From NCBI GenBank assembly GCA_963717255.1, contig CAVQVT010000005.1, forward strand, positions 62,001 to 126,000: a stretch of 64,000 nt of DNA, in the 5' to 3' direction. The position numbers and the translations under genes are program-made. Source of the DNA: CAIYQJ01 sp963717255 (lineage in GTDB: Bacteria; Chloroflexota; Limnocylindria; Limnocylindrales; CSP1-4). This document shows, piece after piece, positions 34,817 to 44,108 of the stretch; position 1 is the first letter of the stretch; each line of letters opens with the position of its first letter. The notes under the pieces are model-generated. The model made no database searches and was not told the origin of the DNA. It saw only the letters and a list, made by a program, of their open reading frames with translations.

Positions 34817-35341
34817 ATGATCGCGAAGGTCCTGGCGGTCGTGGTCGGGGTGGTCGTCGTCGGTGCGGCCGCAGTGTCCATCCTCCTCGTCGTGCCGTCA
34901 CCGTCGACGTGCACGCCCGATGCCGATGTCGGGTCCGCCGCGGAGGCCCGGGCGAAGTGGGAGGCGTGGGCCTCGGCCGCGCCCCCGGCGACGGTGACGT
35001 TCACCGAGGGCGAGGCGACCGCCGTCCTGCGCGACCAGGGCCGGGAGCTGGCGATCACGGACCCGGTCGTCCATTTCTGCGCCGACGGGACGGCGCAGCT
35101 GTCCTTCTCCTACGCGCTCGGCCCGGTCCCCGTGAAGGGCGTCGCCACGGGCACGGTGGAGTCCACGTCGCCGCTCTCGGTGACGGTCACGTCGATCGCG
35201 ATCGGCGGGCTTCCGTCGGCGGCGACGGATCCGCTCGTCGGCGCGGTGAAGGACGTGGCGTCCGAGGCGGCCTCGCTCGGCCTCGTGGGTCCGGTGAACA
35301 GCGTGCAGGTGACCGAGGGCCAGGTGACGGTCGGCCAGTAG
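34817..35341 (+). CDS. Membrane-anchored hypothetical protein
   Basis: The 174-residue protein has a GGGAGGTG ribosome-binding site and an N-terminal helix (VLAVVVGVVVVGAAAVSILLV) that would act as an uncleaved anchor or signal peptide. The rest, about 145 residues, is Ser/Thr/Val-rich and predicted beta, with two Cys (CTPDADV; FCADGTAQL) that could form a disulfide outside the cell. VTFTEGEATAVLRDQGREL and NSVQVTEGQVTVGQ suggest a small beta-barrel or DUF2140-like fold, but no family is confirmed. It sits 130 bp after leuD and converges with the KDPG aldolase gene. Confidence 0.7.
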   Translation: MIAKVLAVVVGVVVVGAAAVSILLVVPSPSTCTPDADVGSAAEARAKWEAWASAAPPATVTFTEGEATAVLRDQGRELAITDPVVHFCADGTAQLSFSYALGPVPVKGVATGTVESTSPLSVTVTSIAIGGLPSAATDPLVGAVKDVASEAASLGLVGPVNSVQVTEGQVTVGQ

Positions 35342-35372
35342 CGCGGGGCTCCGGCGCAGACCTCACCCCGCG
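35342..35372. terminator. Hairpin between convergent genes
   Basis: CGCGGGG (35342-35348) and CCCCGCG (35366-35372) flank 17 nt between the membrane-anchored protein stop and the aldolase stop, overlapping the latter. It is a possible shared terminator without a T tract. Confidence 0.35.
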
Positions 35373-36037
35373 TCGCGCGCCGCCCGCACCCAGCCGAGGA
35401 ACTCGCGGACCCGGGCCGCCATCGCCGCGACGTCCCGCGAGTCGATGAGCGCAGGGGGTAGCAGGTGCGGCCCCACGCCGAGCGCCGCCGCCCCGGCCGC
35501 GATCCAGCGGCGGGTCGCCTCCTCGGTCGCTTCGACGTTCGTGGGCATGACCCGGCTCGCGGGGCTCGGCCCGTGGAGACCGCGGATGAACGCGGCCCCG
35601 TCCACCGCGGCGGCCGGGAAGAGCTTCACGATCTCGCAGCCCATCTCCTCGGCCGCGGCGATCTCCGTCGCCGTGAAGCAGCCGGGGATGTACGCGACCC
35701 GCCGCTTGTTGCAGAGGCGCGCGACGTCCGGGTCGAACGACTGCCCCACGATGAACCGGGCCCCGGCGGCGATGAAGAGCGCTGCGGTCGGGGCGTCGAC
35801 CACGGTGCCCGCTCCCAGCGCCACCCCGGGCGCCTCCGCGTCCACGCGCCGCGCCAGGTCGACGAAGGTCGAATAGGCGAAGTCGCCACGGTTCGTGAAC
35901 TCGACGACCCGCGACCCGCCGTCGCGGCATCCGGCGACGACGTCGAAGGCCGTGTCCGGGCCGGACGCGACGAACGTGGGCACCGCCCCGTCCTCGAGGA
36001 TCGTCCGGAGGACGGTGAGTCGGTCGATCGGCGACAT
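35363..36037 (-). CDS. KDPG/KHG aldolase family protein
   Basis: The 224-residue class I aldolase has VVEFTNRGDFAYSTFVDLA, LGAGTVVDAPTAALFIAAG, FIVGQSFDPDVARLCNKR, the IPGCFTATEI segment and EIVKLFPAAAVDGAAFIRG, whose Lys is the Schiff-base residue, and ends with a GVGPHLLPPALID phosphate-binding region. The family cleaves 2-keto-3-deoxy-6-phosphogluconate to pyruvate and glyceraldehyde-3-phosphate, or acts on related 2-keto-3-deoxy acids. The ATG at 36037 has AGGAGG about 10 nt upstream. No Entner-Doudoroff dehydratase is adjacent, so the exact substrate is open. Confidence 0.9.
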   Translation of the reverse strand: MSPIDRLTVLRTILEDGAVPTFVASGPDTAFDVVAGCRDGGSRVVEFTNRGDFAYSTFVDLARRVDAEAPGVALGAGTVVDAPTAALFIAAGARFIVGQSFDPDVARLCNKRRVAYIPGCFTATEIAAAEEMGCEIVKLFPAAAVDGAAFIRGLHGPSPASRVMPTNVEATEEATRRWIAAGAAALGVGPHLLPPALIDSRDVAAMAARVREFLGWVRAARDAG

Positions 36038-36114
36038 GGCCGGGGCGCCTCCTGTGTGCGACGGGTGCCGCGCCATGATGCCGCGTCGTCGCGGCGGCCG
36101 TCCGGCGCCCGTGC

Positions 36115-36120
36115 GACCAT
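36115..36120 (+). promoter_or_regulatory. Weak leaderless -10 candidate (GACCAT)
   Basis: GACCAT lies six bases before the GTG start at 36127. It departs from TANNNT at the first base, so it is weaker than the other candidates, but the spacing is the same. Confidence 0.3.
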
Positions 36121-36126
36121 CCACGG

Positions 36127-37311
36127 GTGAACTGGCTCGACGTGGTCGCCCTCGCCCTGGTCTGCGTCGGCCTGGTGCTGGGCGTCCGCTCCGGCGCCGT
36201 CCCGCAGGTGCTCGGCCTCATGGGCCTGGTGGGCGGGCTCGCGCTCGTCCTGGTCCTCGCGCCGCTCGCGCGGGTCCTGCTGGGAGAGGTCGAGCAGCCG
36301 CTGCGAGGGCTCCTGGCGATCTCGGGCGTCCTCCTCGTCGTCGGAGCGTGCGAGGGCCTGGGGTCGAGTGTCGGGCGAAGGATCCGGGACCGATACGTCG
36401 GCGGGCTCGGCTCCGTGCTCGACGGCGTCCTCGGCGGCATCGTCGGGGTGGCACAGGCCGTCGTCGTCATCTGGATCGTCGGTGGTCTCGTGGCCGCGGC
36501 ACCCGTCCCAGGCGTCGCGCAGCAGGCGCAGCGATCGGAGGCGGTCCGCACGATCAGCGGGTTCCTCCCGTCGCCCGCCACGCTGACCGGCCAGTTCGCC
36601 CGGATCGTGGGCGCCTCCGGGCTGCCCGAGCTCTTCCTCGGCCTCGAGCCGGCGCCCGCCGCCCCGGTGGACCTCCCGAGCCCGGCGACGGCCCGCGTGA
36701 TCGCGAAGGGCGCCTCGGGGAGCATCGTGCTCATCGAGTCCACGGCCTGCGGGCGCATCCTCACGGGAACAGGGTTCGCGGTGGCGCCCGGGTACGTCGT
36801 GACCAACGCGCACGTCGTCGCCGGCGCGTCGGAGATCGCCGTCACGGCCGACCACGGCGCCGGACGGGCGCGGAGCGCGGTCGCCGTCCTGTTCGATCCT
36901 GAGCTCGACGTCGCCCTCCTCCGCGTCCCCGGCCTGCGGGCACCGGGGCTCACGTTCGCGACGCGCGACCCGGTCCGCGGAGAACCGGCCGCGGCGCTCG
37001 GGCACCCGGCCGGCGATGGCCTCACGGTGATCCCGGCCGCCGTGGCTGCGACCTACCGCGCCTCGGGCCGGGACCTCTACGGGGAGTCGACGGTCGACCG
37101 GGGCATCGTCGAGATCCGGGCGGACATCGGCCCCGGCGACTCCGGCGGCCCGCTCGTGCTGGCCGACGGCACTGTCGGCGGCGTCGTCTTCGCCGAGTCG
37201 CGGACGGACCCGGCGGTGGGGTACGCGCTGGCGGCGGACGCCGTGAGCGCGACGGTCATCCCCGGCGTGGGGAGGTCGGGCGCGGTCCCCACCGGCCCCT
37301 GCACCGACTGA
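36127..37311 (+). CDS. MarP-like membrane serine protease (CvpA + trypsin domains)
   Basis: The 394-residue protein starts at GTG 36127. Four N-terminal helices (WLDVVALALVCVGLVLGVRS through VAQAVVVIWIVGGLVAA) form a CvpA/colicin-V-type membrane domain. An extracytoplasmic chymotrypsin-fold domain follows, with the triad visible as His in VVTNAHVVAG, Asp in FDPELDVALLRV and Ser in PGDSGGPLVL. Cys in STACGRIL and near the C-terminus (GPCTD) could pair. MarP of M. tuberculosis (Rv3671c) has this architecture and is needed for acid resistance. A similar envelope-stress role here is inference. It is divergent from the aldolase gene. Confidence 0.9.
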   Translation: MNWLDVVALALVCVGLVLGVRSGAVPQVLGLMGLVGGLALVLVLAPLARVLLGEVEQPLRGLLAISGVLLVVGACEGLGSSVGRRIRDRYVGGLGSVLDGVLGGIVGVAQAVVVIWIVGGLVAAAPVPGVAQQAQRSEAVRTISGFLPSPATLTGQFARIVGASGLPELFLGLEPAPAAPVDLPSPATARVIAKGASGSIVLIESTACGRILTGTGFAVAPGYVVTNAHVVAGASEIAVTADHGAGRARSAVAVLFDPELDVALLRVPGLRAPGLTFATRDPVRGEPAAALGHPAGDGLTVIPAAVAATYRASGRDLYGESTVDRGIVEIRADIGPGDSGGPLVLADGTVGGVVFAESRTDPAVGYALAADAVSATVIPGVGRSGAVPTGPCTD

Positions 37312-37532
37312 GGGACGGCCCGGGAGCGCGGGTGGACCGGGGCGGGCCGCGGCGGGTCCAACGCGGCCGGATCGGTGTGACGGGGTCGGTGTGGCGGGTC
37401 ATCCAGTCCCCGGGAGACCCGTGTCGGTCGTGCCCCGGGCCCCGTCCGAACAGACGAGCGCCCGGGACACCGGCTGATCGTCGTCGCAGACGCCCCTCTT
37501 CTCGCGGAGCCCGGACGTGCCCGAGAGCCGGG

Positions 37533-37538
37533 TACCAT
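37533..37538 (+). promoter_or_regulatory. Candidate leaderless -10 box (TACCAT)
   Basis: TACCAT is followed by seven bases and the ATG at 37546. It is nearly identical in sequence and spacing to the element before 4029. Confidence 0.5.
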
Positions 37539-37545
37539 CGCGGTC

Positions 37546-39241
37546 ATGACGCACGACGCCCTGGACGCCCTCTCCCACGACTACTGGGAGGCGGTCCTCG
37601 CCGAGGAGCCGCTCTTCGCGACCCAGGTCGGCGACCGCCGGTACGACGGCCGGCTCCGCGATCCGTCGCCGGAGGGCCGCGCCGCCTGGCTCGCCAGCCT
37701 CGAGGCGTTCGCGGCGCGGGAGGCGGCGATCGACGATGCCGCGCTCGACGCCGGGGCCCGCGTGACGCGCTCGGCGCTGCGGGAGGCGCTCCGCAGCGAC
37801 CTCGCCCACCTCCGCACGGGCGTGGACGACTGGACGGTGGACCCGCTCGAGGGCCCGCAGGTCGAGTTCGAGAACGTCGAGTCCTACCAGCCGCTCGCGA
37901 CGCCCCACGACGGTGGCGCGATGGTCGCGCGGTGGCGGGCGATGGGCCCGTACGTGGACGCGACGATCGCGAACCTCCGCCGCTCGCTCGCGGAGGGCCG
38001 GGTCGCGGCCAGGACGCCGGTGGCCAAGTCGATGGCCGAGCTCGACCAGCTGGCCGCCACCGCCGATGTCGACCTCGCGCTGCTCGCTCCTGCCCGCGCC
38101 GACCACGCCGACTGGGAGGCGACCGACCTCGCCGCGTTCCGCGCGGACCTGGCCGACGCCGTGCGGAGGGTGGTGCGGCCGGCCTTCGCGCGCTTCAGGG
38201 CCGTCCTGGCGGACGAGATCCTCCCGGCCGCCCGTCCGGACGACCGGGCCGGCATCGTCCACGTCCCCGGCGGCGCCGACGCGTACCGCGACCTCATCCG
38301 GTACCACACGTCCCTGGACCTGACCGCCGAGGACCTCCATACGACCGGCGTGGAGGAGATCGCGCGGATCGACGCCGAGTTCGTCGCGCTCGGCGAGCGG
38401 GTGCTCGGCACCCGCGGGCTCGACGAGACGCTCGCCCGCCTGCGGGACGACCCGGCGCTGCACTTCGCGACGCGCGAGGAGGTCGTGGCCGTCGCGGAGG
38501 CGTCGCTCGCCCGCGCCCGGGCCGCGCTCCCCGAGGCGTTCGGGATCCTGCCGCGCGCCGACTGCGCCGTGGTCCCGATGGGCCCGCACGAGGAGGAGCA
38601 CTCGACGATCGCCTACTACCGCCAGCCCGCCCCCGACGGCTCGCGCCCGGGCCAGTACTACCTGAACACCTCGGCGCCGACGACGCGCCCGCGGTACGAG
38701 GCCGAGGCGCTCGCCTTCCACGAGTCGATCCCCGGGCACCACCTCCAGATCGCGATCGGCCAGGAGCTCGACCGGGATCCCCGAGTTCCGGCGCCACCTG
38801 GGCCCCACTGCCTTCTTCGAGGGTTGGGGGCTGTACACGGAGCGCCTCTGCGACGAGATGGGCCTCTACTCCGGCGACCTCGACCGGTTCGGGATCCTCT
38901 CGTTCGACGCGTGGCGCGCGTGCCGTCTCGTCGTGGACACGGGCATGCACGCGCTCGGCTGGAGCCGGAGCTCCGCGATCGACTTCATGGGCGCGCACAC
39001 GGCGCTCGGCGCGAACAACATCGCGAACGAGGTGGACCGGTACATCGTCTGGCCCGGCCAGGCCCTCGCGTACAAGACCGGCCAGCAGGAGATCCTCCGG
39101 CTGCGGGACGAGGCGCGCGCCGCCATGGGACCCGGGTTCGACATCCGCGGGTTCCACGACGCGATCCTCTCGGGCGGCGCGCTCCCGCTCGCGACGCTGC
39201 GTGAGGTCGTGACCGGCTGGGCGGCGACCGGCCGCGATTGA
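37546..39241 (+). CDS. DUF885 family protein (putative metallopeptidase), one frame break
   Basis: About 564 residues from ATG 37546 to the stop at 39239-39241. The DUF885 signature is LAFHESIPGHHLQIAIGQEL, an HExxxGHH-type zinc motif. Upstream are YRDLIRYHTSLDLTAEDLH and MGPHEEEHSTIAYYRQPA; after a frame change near 38775 the sequence continues FFEGWGLYTERLCDEMGLYS and ends TLREVVTGWAATGRD. FEGWGLY with its Glu is the second conserved element of this family, so the active site is complete across the break. Family members are thought to be cytosolic or secreted peptidases; no signal peptide is seen here. Confidence 0.85.
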
Positions 39242-39359
39242 CCCGGGGGCGCTGCGCCGCCAAGCGAGGCCGGCTGCGATCGACCCGGCGGCATCGGCGA
39301 CCCCTGCCACGGGCGGCGTACACTCGCCGCGCTTCTCCACCCGCCACAAGGACTCCCCG

Positions 39360-41106
39360 ATGTCCGATCCCCGTCACCCCTACGACCGGCCGACCGACCC
39401 GGCGAAGCGCCACTCCGCCGCCCTGACGGACGGTCCGGACCGGGCGGCTGCCCGCGCGATGCTCAAGGCCGTCGGGTTCACCGACGACGACCTCGCGAAG
39501 CCGCTCATCGGCGTGGCGACCACGTGGATCGAGACGATGCCGTGCAACCTCAACCAGCGCCGGCTCGCCGAGCGGGTGAAGGAGGGGATCCGCGCTGCGG
39601 GCGGGACGCCGATGGAGTTCAACACGATCTCCATCTCCGATGGCGTCGCCATGGGGACCGAGGGGATGAAGGCGAGCCTCGTCAGCCGCGAGGTCATCGC
39701 CGACTCGATCGAGCTGACCGTCCGGGGCCACCTCCTCGACGGCGTCGTCTGCCTCGTGGGGTGCGACAAGACGATCCCGGGCGCGGTCATCGCACTGGGT
39801 CGGCTCGACGTCCCCGGGATCGTCCTCTACAACGGCACGATCTACCCGGGGATGTACAAGGGGAAGCGCCAGGCGACGGTGGTCACCGTCTTCGAGGCGA
39901 TCGGGGCGTACCGCGCCGGGAAGATCACGCTCGACGAGCTGTACGAGGTGGAGCAGGTCGCCTGCCCGGGCGCGGGCGCCTGCGGGGGCCAGTACACCGC
40001 GAACACCATGAGCACCGTCTGCGAGTTCCTCGGGCATCTCGCCGGCGGGCCTCAACGGGATCCCGGCGGAGGACCCGGCGAAGGACGAGGCGGCGCGGCG
40101 GACCGGCGAGATCGTCATGGACCTCGTCCGCGACGACGTCCGGCCGGGCCGCTTCATCACGCGGGAGTCGATCGAGAACGCGATCGCCTCGGTGGCGGCC
40201 ACCGGCGGGAGCACGAACGGGGTCCTCCACCTCCTCGCGATCGCGCACGAGTACGGCATCCCGCTCGACATCGACGAGTTCGGCGCGATCGCGGACCGGA
40301 CGCCGATCGTGGCGGACATGGTCCCCGGCGGCCGCTACACGGCCGCGGACATGCACGAGGCGGGGGGCGTCGCACTCGTCATGCGGGAGCTGCTCAAGCG
40401 CGGCCTGCTGCACGGCGACCTGCCGACCGTGGACGGGAGGACGATCGCGCGCATCGCGGAGGACGCGACCGCGACCGAGGGCCAGCAGGTGGTCGTCCCG
40501 ATCGAGACGCCGATCAAGCCGGTCGGCGGGCTCTCGATCCTCCGCGGCTCGCTCGCCCCGGACGGCTGCGTCGTGAAGCTCGCCGGGCACGAGCGGCGTC
40601 ACCACCGCGGGCCGGCACGCGTCTTCGACTCCGAGGCCGCCTGCTACGACGCGGTCCGCGCCCGACGGATCGTCCCCGGCGACGTCGTCGTCATCCGCTA
40701 CGAGGGCCCCGTCGGCGGGCCGGGGATGCAGGAGATGCTCAGCGTCACCGCCGCGCTCGTCGGCGAGGGCCTGGGCGAGTCCGTGGCGCTCATCACCGAC
40801 GGCCGGTTCTCGGGCGGGACGCACGGGCTGATGATCGGCCACGTCGCGCCGGAGGCCGCGCTCGGCGGCCCGATCGGATTCGTGCGCGAGGGCGACACGA
40901 TCGTCATCGACGTGGATCGCCACGCGGTGGACCTGGACGTTCCGGCGGACGAGCTGGCGCGGCGTCGGCTGGAGTGGACCGCGCCGGCGCCGCGGTACCG
41001 GACCGGCGTCATGGCGAAGTACGCGGCGCTCGTGAGCTCCGCCTCGCGCGGCGCCGTGACGACGGGCGGCCGGCTCGCCGCCGCTCTCGCGCGGACCGAG
41101 GACTGA
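39360..41106 (+). CDS. ilvD: Dihydroxy-acid dehydratase, one frame break
   Basis: About 581 residues. The N-terminal part shows LVGCDKTIPGAVIALGRLD and the cluster-binding CPGAGACGGQYTANTMSTV; after the break come TGGSTNGVLHLLAIAHEYG, DMHEAGGVALVMREL, GPARVFDSEAACYDAV, VVIRYEGPVGGPGMQEML and LITDGRFSGGTHGLMIGH. A single extra base near 40032-40035 breaks the frame inside the usual EFLGISPAGLNG-like stretch, and removing it restores the family sequence exactly. The enzyme dehydrates the IlvC products to the keto acids for valine and isoleucine. The ATG follows an AAGGA site, and TACACT at 39319-39324 may be its -10 box. Confidence 0.93.
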
Positions 41107-41110
41107 GACG

Positions 41111-41470
41111 ATGGACGACCAGACGGTCCGGGCAGGCGCGGCGGATGCCGGCGACGCTCCGACGGAGCGGGCCGCCGCGGACGCCGCCGCAGAGGTGGCG
41201 GACCCGGGCGCCGCGATACCCGTCACCGCGCCGCCGGACCGCGGCTTCCCGGGGTTCCCGGCGGGCGACCCGGACCAGCTTCCCCTCTCGCAGCGGCCGA
41301 GGGGCCTCGACGCGACGCCGCCGCCCGGCGGCCGCGACCCGGAGATCCGCGCGACCCTCACGCGCGAGCGACCCTACGTGCGGCTGCTCGTCGGGATGGT
41401 GGCGGTCATCGTGGGCGGGTCGCTCCTCCTGACCTTCCTCGCCCTGATCTCTGCCGCGTTCCTTCGCTGA
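41111..41470 (+). CDS. Small tail-anchored membrane protein
   Basis: The 119-residue protein has an Ala/Pro/Asp-rich, probably disordered first 85 residues and one C-terminal helix (LLVGMVAVIVGGSLLLTFLAL) ending SAAFLR. It starts 4 bp after the ilvD stop and is likely cotranscribed with it. No family is recognised. The layout suggests a cytosolic tail anchored at the C-terminus. Confidence 0.65.
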   Translation: MDDQTVRAGAADAGDAPTERAAADAAAEVADPGAAIPVTAPPDRGFPGFPAGDPDQLPLSQRPRGLDATPPPGGRDPEIRATLTRERPYVRLLVGMVAVIVGGSLLLTFLALISAAFLR

Positions 41471-41527
41471 TCCGCCGCCGGCCGCCGGCGCGGCTGCCCG
41501 CCCGTGTCCAGGGCGGTCCGGAGGCTC

Positions 41528-42289
41528 TCAGCCGGACTTCGACAGATCGTCCACGAGCGTCTGGAACGGCTGCGAGTCGGTCCGGATGTCGCCGCGGAAC
41601 GGGTTGTCGAGCATCGACACCAACAGCAGGGACACCCCGATGACGCCGAGCGCGATGAACATGATCGCCACCCGACTGGTGAGCGGACCCGTGTCCGTCA
41701 GGACGATGTACGCCACGTAGAGGGCGGTCCCGACGAGCAGGACGATCCAGAAGACGGGCGGGAGGTCGCTCTGGGCGGCGGCGACCCTCTCCGACCGGAA
41801 GGCCTGCGCGTCGAGGACCTGGGAGACCGCGTGGTCGACCAGCACGCCCTCCTGGCCGCGATCGACGAGCGACAGGACCTCCTCGCGGATCGCGCGGGAG
41901 GCGGCCTCCGCCTTCGGGTCCGCACGACCCTCGGCGAGTGCGTCCCACTCGGCCACCGCGGCGTCGGCGTACGCGACGATGTCCGCCCGGATGCGGCCGG
42001 CCGTGTCCGTGCCCATCCGGTCCACCAGCGCGTCCACGTTGCGCAGCGCGTCCGCCTCGTTGAGGACCGCCTCGTTCGCCGCGTTCATCTGCCCCCAGAG
42101 CATGACGATCATGAACCCGAGGAAGACCATGAACGGGGCCGTGATCGAGCTGCTGACAGCGAGCGACGAGCGGAGGTTCGCCTCGCGGCTCGGCGCCGGA
42201 AGCCATCGCTCCGCGACGCGCGGCAGGACCACGGCGAGGATCAGGGCGACGACGAGGACGAGAGGTCCGATGACGACGAACGACTGCAC
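41528..42289 (-). CDS. DUF4239 (bestrophin-like) membrane protein
   Basis: The 253-residue protein has two N-terminal helices (VVIGPLVLVVALILAVVLP and ITAPFMVFLGFMIVMLWG), a soluble helical middle (EADALRNVDALVDRMGTDTA), and two C-terminal helices followed by SMLDNPFRGDIRTDSQPFQT, the hallmark of DUF4239. These proteins are remotely related to bestrophin anion channels, but no activity is established. The start appears to be the GTG at 42289. It lies downstream of and on the same strand as the MarR gene, 38 bp away, so the two may be cotranscribed. Confidence 0.85.
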   Translation of the reverse strand: MQSFVVIGPLVLVVALILAVVLPRVAERWLPAPSREANLRSSLAVSSSITAPFMVFLGFMIVMLWGQMNAANEAVLNEADALRNVDALVDRMGTDTAGRIRADIVAYADAAVAEWDALAEGRADPKAEAASRAIREEVLSLVDRGQEGVLVDHAVSQVLDAQAFRSERVAAAQSDLPPVFWIVLLVGTALYVAYIVLTDTGPLTSRVAIMFIALGVIGVSLLLVSMLDNPFRGDIRTDSQPFQTLVDDLSKSG

Positions 42290-42327
42290 GCTCGGGGCTC
42301 CCGCGCGATCGAGCCCGGGGCGGGGGC

Positions 42328-42993
42328 TCAGGCCCGGCCGGGACCTCCCTCCGGTGCCTTGATGAGCCTACCGCGACGGGTGACGGCCCGGGTCGCGAGC
42401 GCGGCGACCGCCATCGCGACCACGGCCCGCTCCGCCGGCGGCAGCGGCCGGACCACCCCGAGGAACTGGGCGGCCCGGGCGCGGTCCACCACGGCGACGA
42501 GGAGCCGCCCGCGGCGTGTCAGGGCCACGGATCGCTGGCGCCGGTCGGCGGCGTCCGTCGTCCGCTCCACGAGCGACCGCCCGACGAGGCCGTCGACGAG
42601 CCGGCTGGTGGCGGACGGTGACCGGCCGATCGCCTCCGCGAGCTCCGCGACGGTGAGCGCCCGGGCATCGGAGAGGACGTAGAGCGCGGCGAGCTGCGTG
42701 AACCCGAGCCGCAGCTCTCCGAGCTGGACGGCGAACCCGATGACCAGCTCGCGCCAGAGCGCCCGTCCCATCGCGATCCGGCCGGAGATCTCCCGCGGAT
42801 CCTGGACGCGGCGACCGGCCGACTCGACCGCGCCGGAGAGCTCGCCGTACAGCTCCTCCGCGGGGTGGCGGGCGAGTGGGGTGCGACGGGCGGACGGGGC
42901 CGGGCGGGGCCGGTGGGGGGAGGGGCCGGGAGGAGCCGACGACGACGGCCCGGACGCGGCCGGCGGGACGGGGCTCGGGCGGCGCGGCGGCAT
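42328..42993 (-). CDS. MarR family transcriptional regulator
   Basis: The 221-residue protein has a Pro/Arg/Ser-rich N-terminal extension of about 50 residues and then a MarR winged helix. LRLGFTQLAALYVLSDARA and LTVAELAEAIGRSPSATSRL form the helix-turn-helix, and ERTTDAADRRQRSVALTRRG is the wing with the DxRxxR-type motif. It should bind DNA as a dimer; the ligand is unknown. The ATG at 42993 has TACGCT six bases upstream and no leader. The DUF4239 gene downstream is a possible target by proximity. Confidence 0.9.
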   Translation of the reverse strand: MPPRRPSPVPPAASGPSSSAPPGPSPHRPRPAPSARRTPLARHPAEELYGELSGAVESAGRRVQDPREISGRIAMGRALWRELVIGFAVQLGELRLGFTQLAALYVLSDARALTVAELAEAIGRSPSATSRLVDGLVGRSLVERTTDAADRRQRSVALTRRGRLLVAVVDRARAAQFLGVVRPLPPAERAVVAMAVAALATRAVTRRGRLIKAPEGGPGRA

Positions 42994-42999
42994 GTCGCG

Positions 43000-43005
43000 A
43001 GCGTA
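43000..43005 (-). promoter_or_regulatory. Candidate leaderless -10 box (TACGCT)
   Basis: Minus-strand TACGCT is followed by six bases and the ATG at 42993. The geometry is identical to the elements at 6914, 10243 and 49209. Confidence 0.5.
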
Positions 43006-43114
43006 GCCCACGTCGGAGATGCGTGCAGGGATGCACGCGACAGGCGACGGCGCGGGCCGCCGGGTCTACGCTGCATCGACCGCGGCGCGTCGGTCGCGGA
43101 CGCAGGGAGCACGC

Positions 43115-44070
43115 ATGGCGACGATCGCGCTCGTCTTCCCCGGCCAGGGGTCCCAGTCGCCCGGGATGGGTGCGACGGTGGCGGCCACGTCGCCGAGCGG
43201 CTGCGGCCGTCTTCGCCGAGGCGGACGCGGCCCTCGGCGAGCCGCTCTCGCGCCTCGCCTGGGAGGGCCCGGCGGAGGAGCTGGACCTCACCCGCAACGC
43301 CCAGCCCGCGCTCGTCGCCACGTCGGTCGCGTATCTCGCGGCTCTCCGCGAGCGTCGCGAGGCGGCGGGGCTCGCGCCGCTCGAGCCCGCGTTCGCCGCC
43401 GGCCACTCCATGGGCCAGTACTCCGCGCTCGTGGCCGCGGGCTCGCTCGCGTTGGCCGACGCGGTGCGGCTCGTCCGCCTCCGCGGCGACCTGATGCAGT
43501 CGTCGGGCGCCGGCCGACCCGGCGCGATGGCCGCGCTCATCGGCCTCGACGACGCGCGGCTCCCCGAGGTGGTCGCCGCCGGTTCCGCTGCCGGGATCCT
43601 CGCCATCGCGAACCGCAACTCCCCCGGACAGGTCGTCCTCTCAGGCGAGCGCCCGGCAGTCGAGGCCGCGATCGCCGCCGCGAAGGAGGCCGGCGCCCGG
43701 CGCGCGATCGAGCTGCCCGTCTCGGTCGCCGCGCACTCGCCGCTCATGGCCGACGCCGCCGCGGGGATGGCCGAGGCGCTCGCCGCCATCGCCTTCGCCG
43801 ACCCGCATCCCCCGCTCCTCTCGAACGCCGCGGCCGCACCCCTCGAGACCGCGGATGGCGCCCGCGCCGAGCTCGTCGAGCATCTGACGCGCGGCGTGGA
43901 CTGGGTCGCGATCGTGGAGCGGATGCGCTCCGACGGCGTCGACACCTTCATCGAGGTGGGGCCGGGACGGGTCCTCACCGGCCTCATCAAGCGGATCGCG
44001 CCGGACGCGACCGCGATCGCCCTCGACGATCCCTCCGGTCCCGGCGGCCTCGCCGCGCTCGAACCTCTGA
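43115..44070 (+). CDS. fabD: Malonyl-CoA:ACP transacylase, frame break and missing stop
   Basis: The protein of about 320 residues loads malonyl units onto acyl carrier protein. It begins MATIALVFPGQGSQSPGMGA at 43115 behind a GGGAG site; a frame change near 43195 leads to AAVFAEADAALGEPLSRLAW, then the active site FAAGHSMGQYSALVAAG (nucleophile Ser), NRNSPGQVVLSGERPAVEAA, PVSVAAHSPLM (catalytic His) and FIEVGPGRVLTGLIKRI. In the frame as given no stop occurs before fabF. A TGA at 44068-44070 in the next frame is the likely true end, 38 bp before fabF. No acpP gene lies between the two, which is unusual. Confidence 0.88.
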
Positions 44071-44108
44071 CCCGCACCCTTCGCGTCCCACCCAGGAGAG
44101 CATCGCCC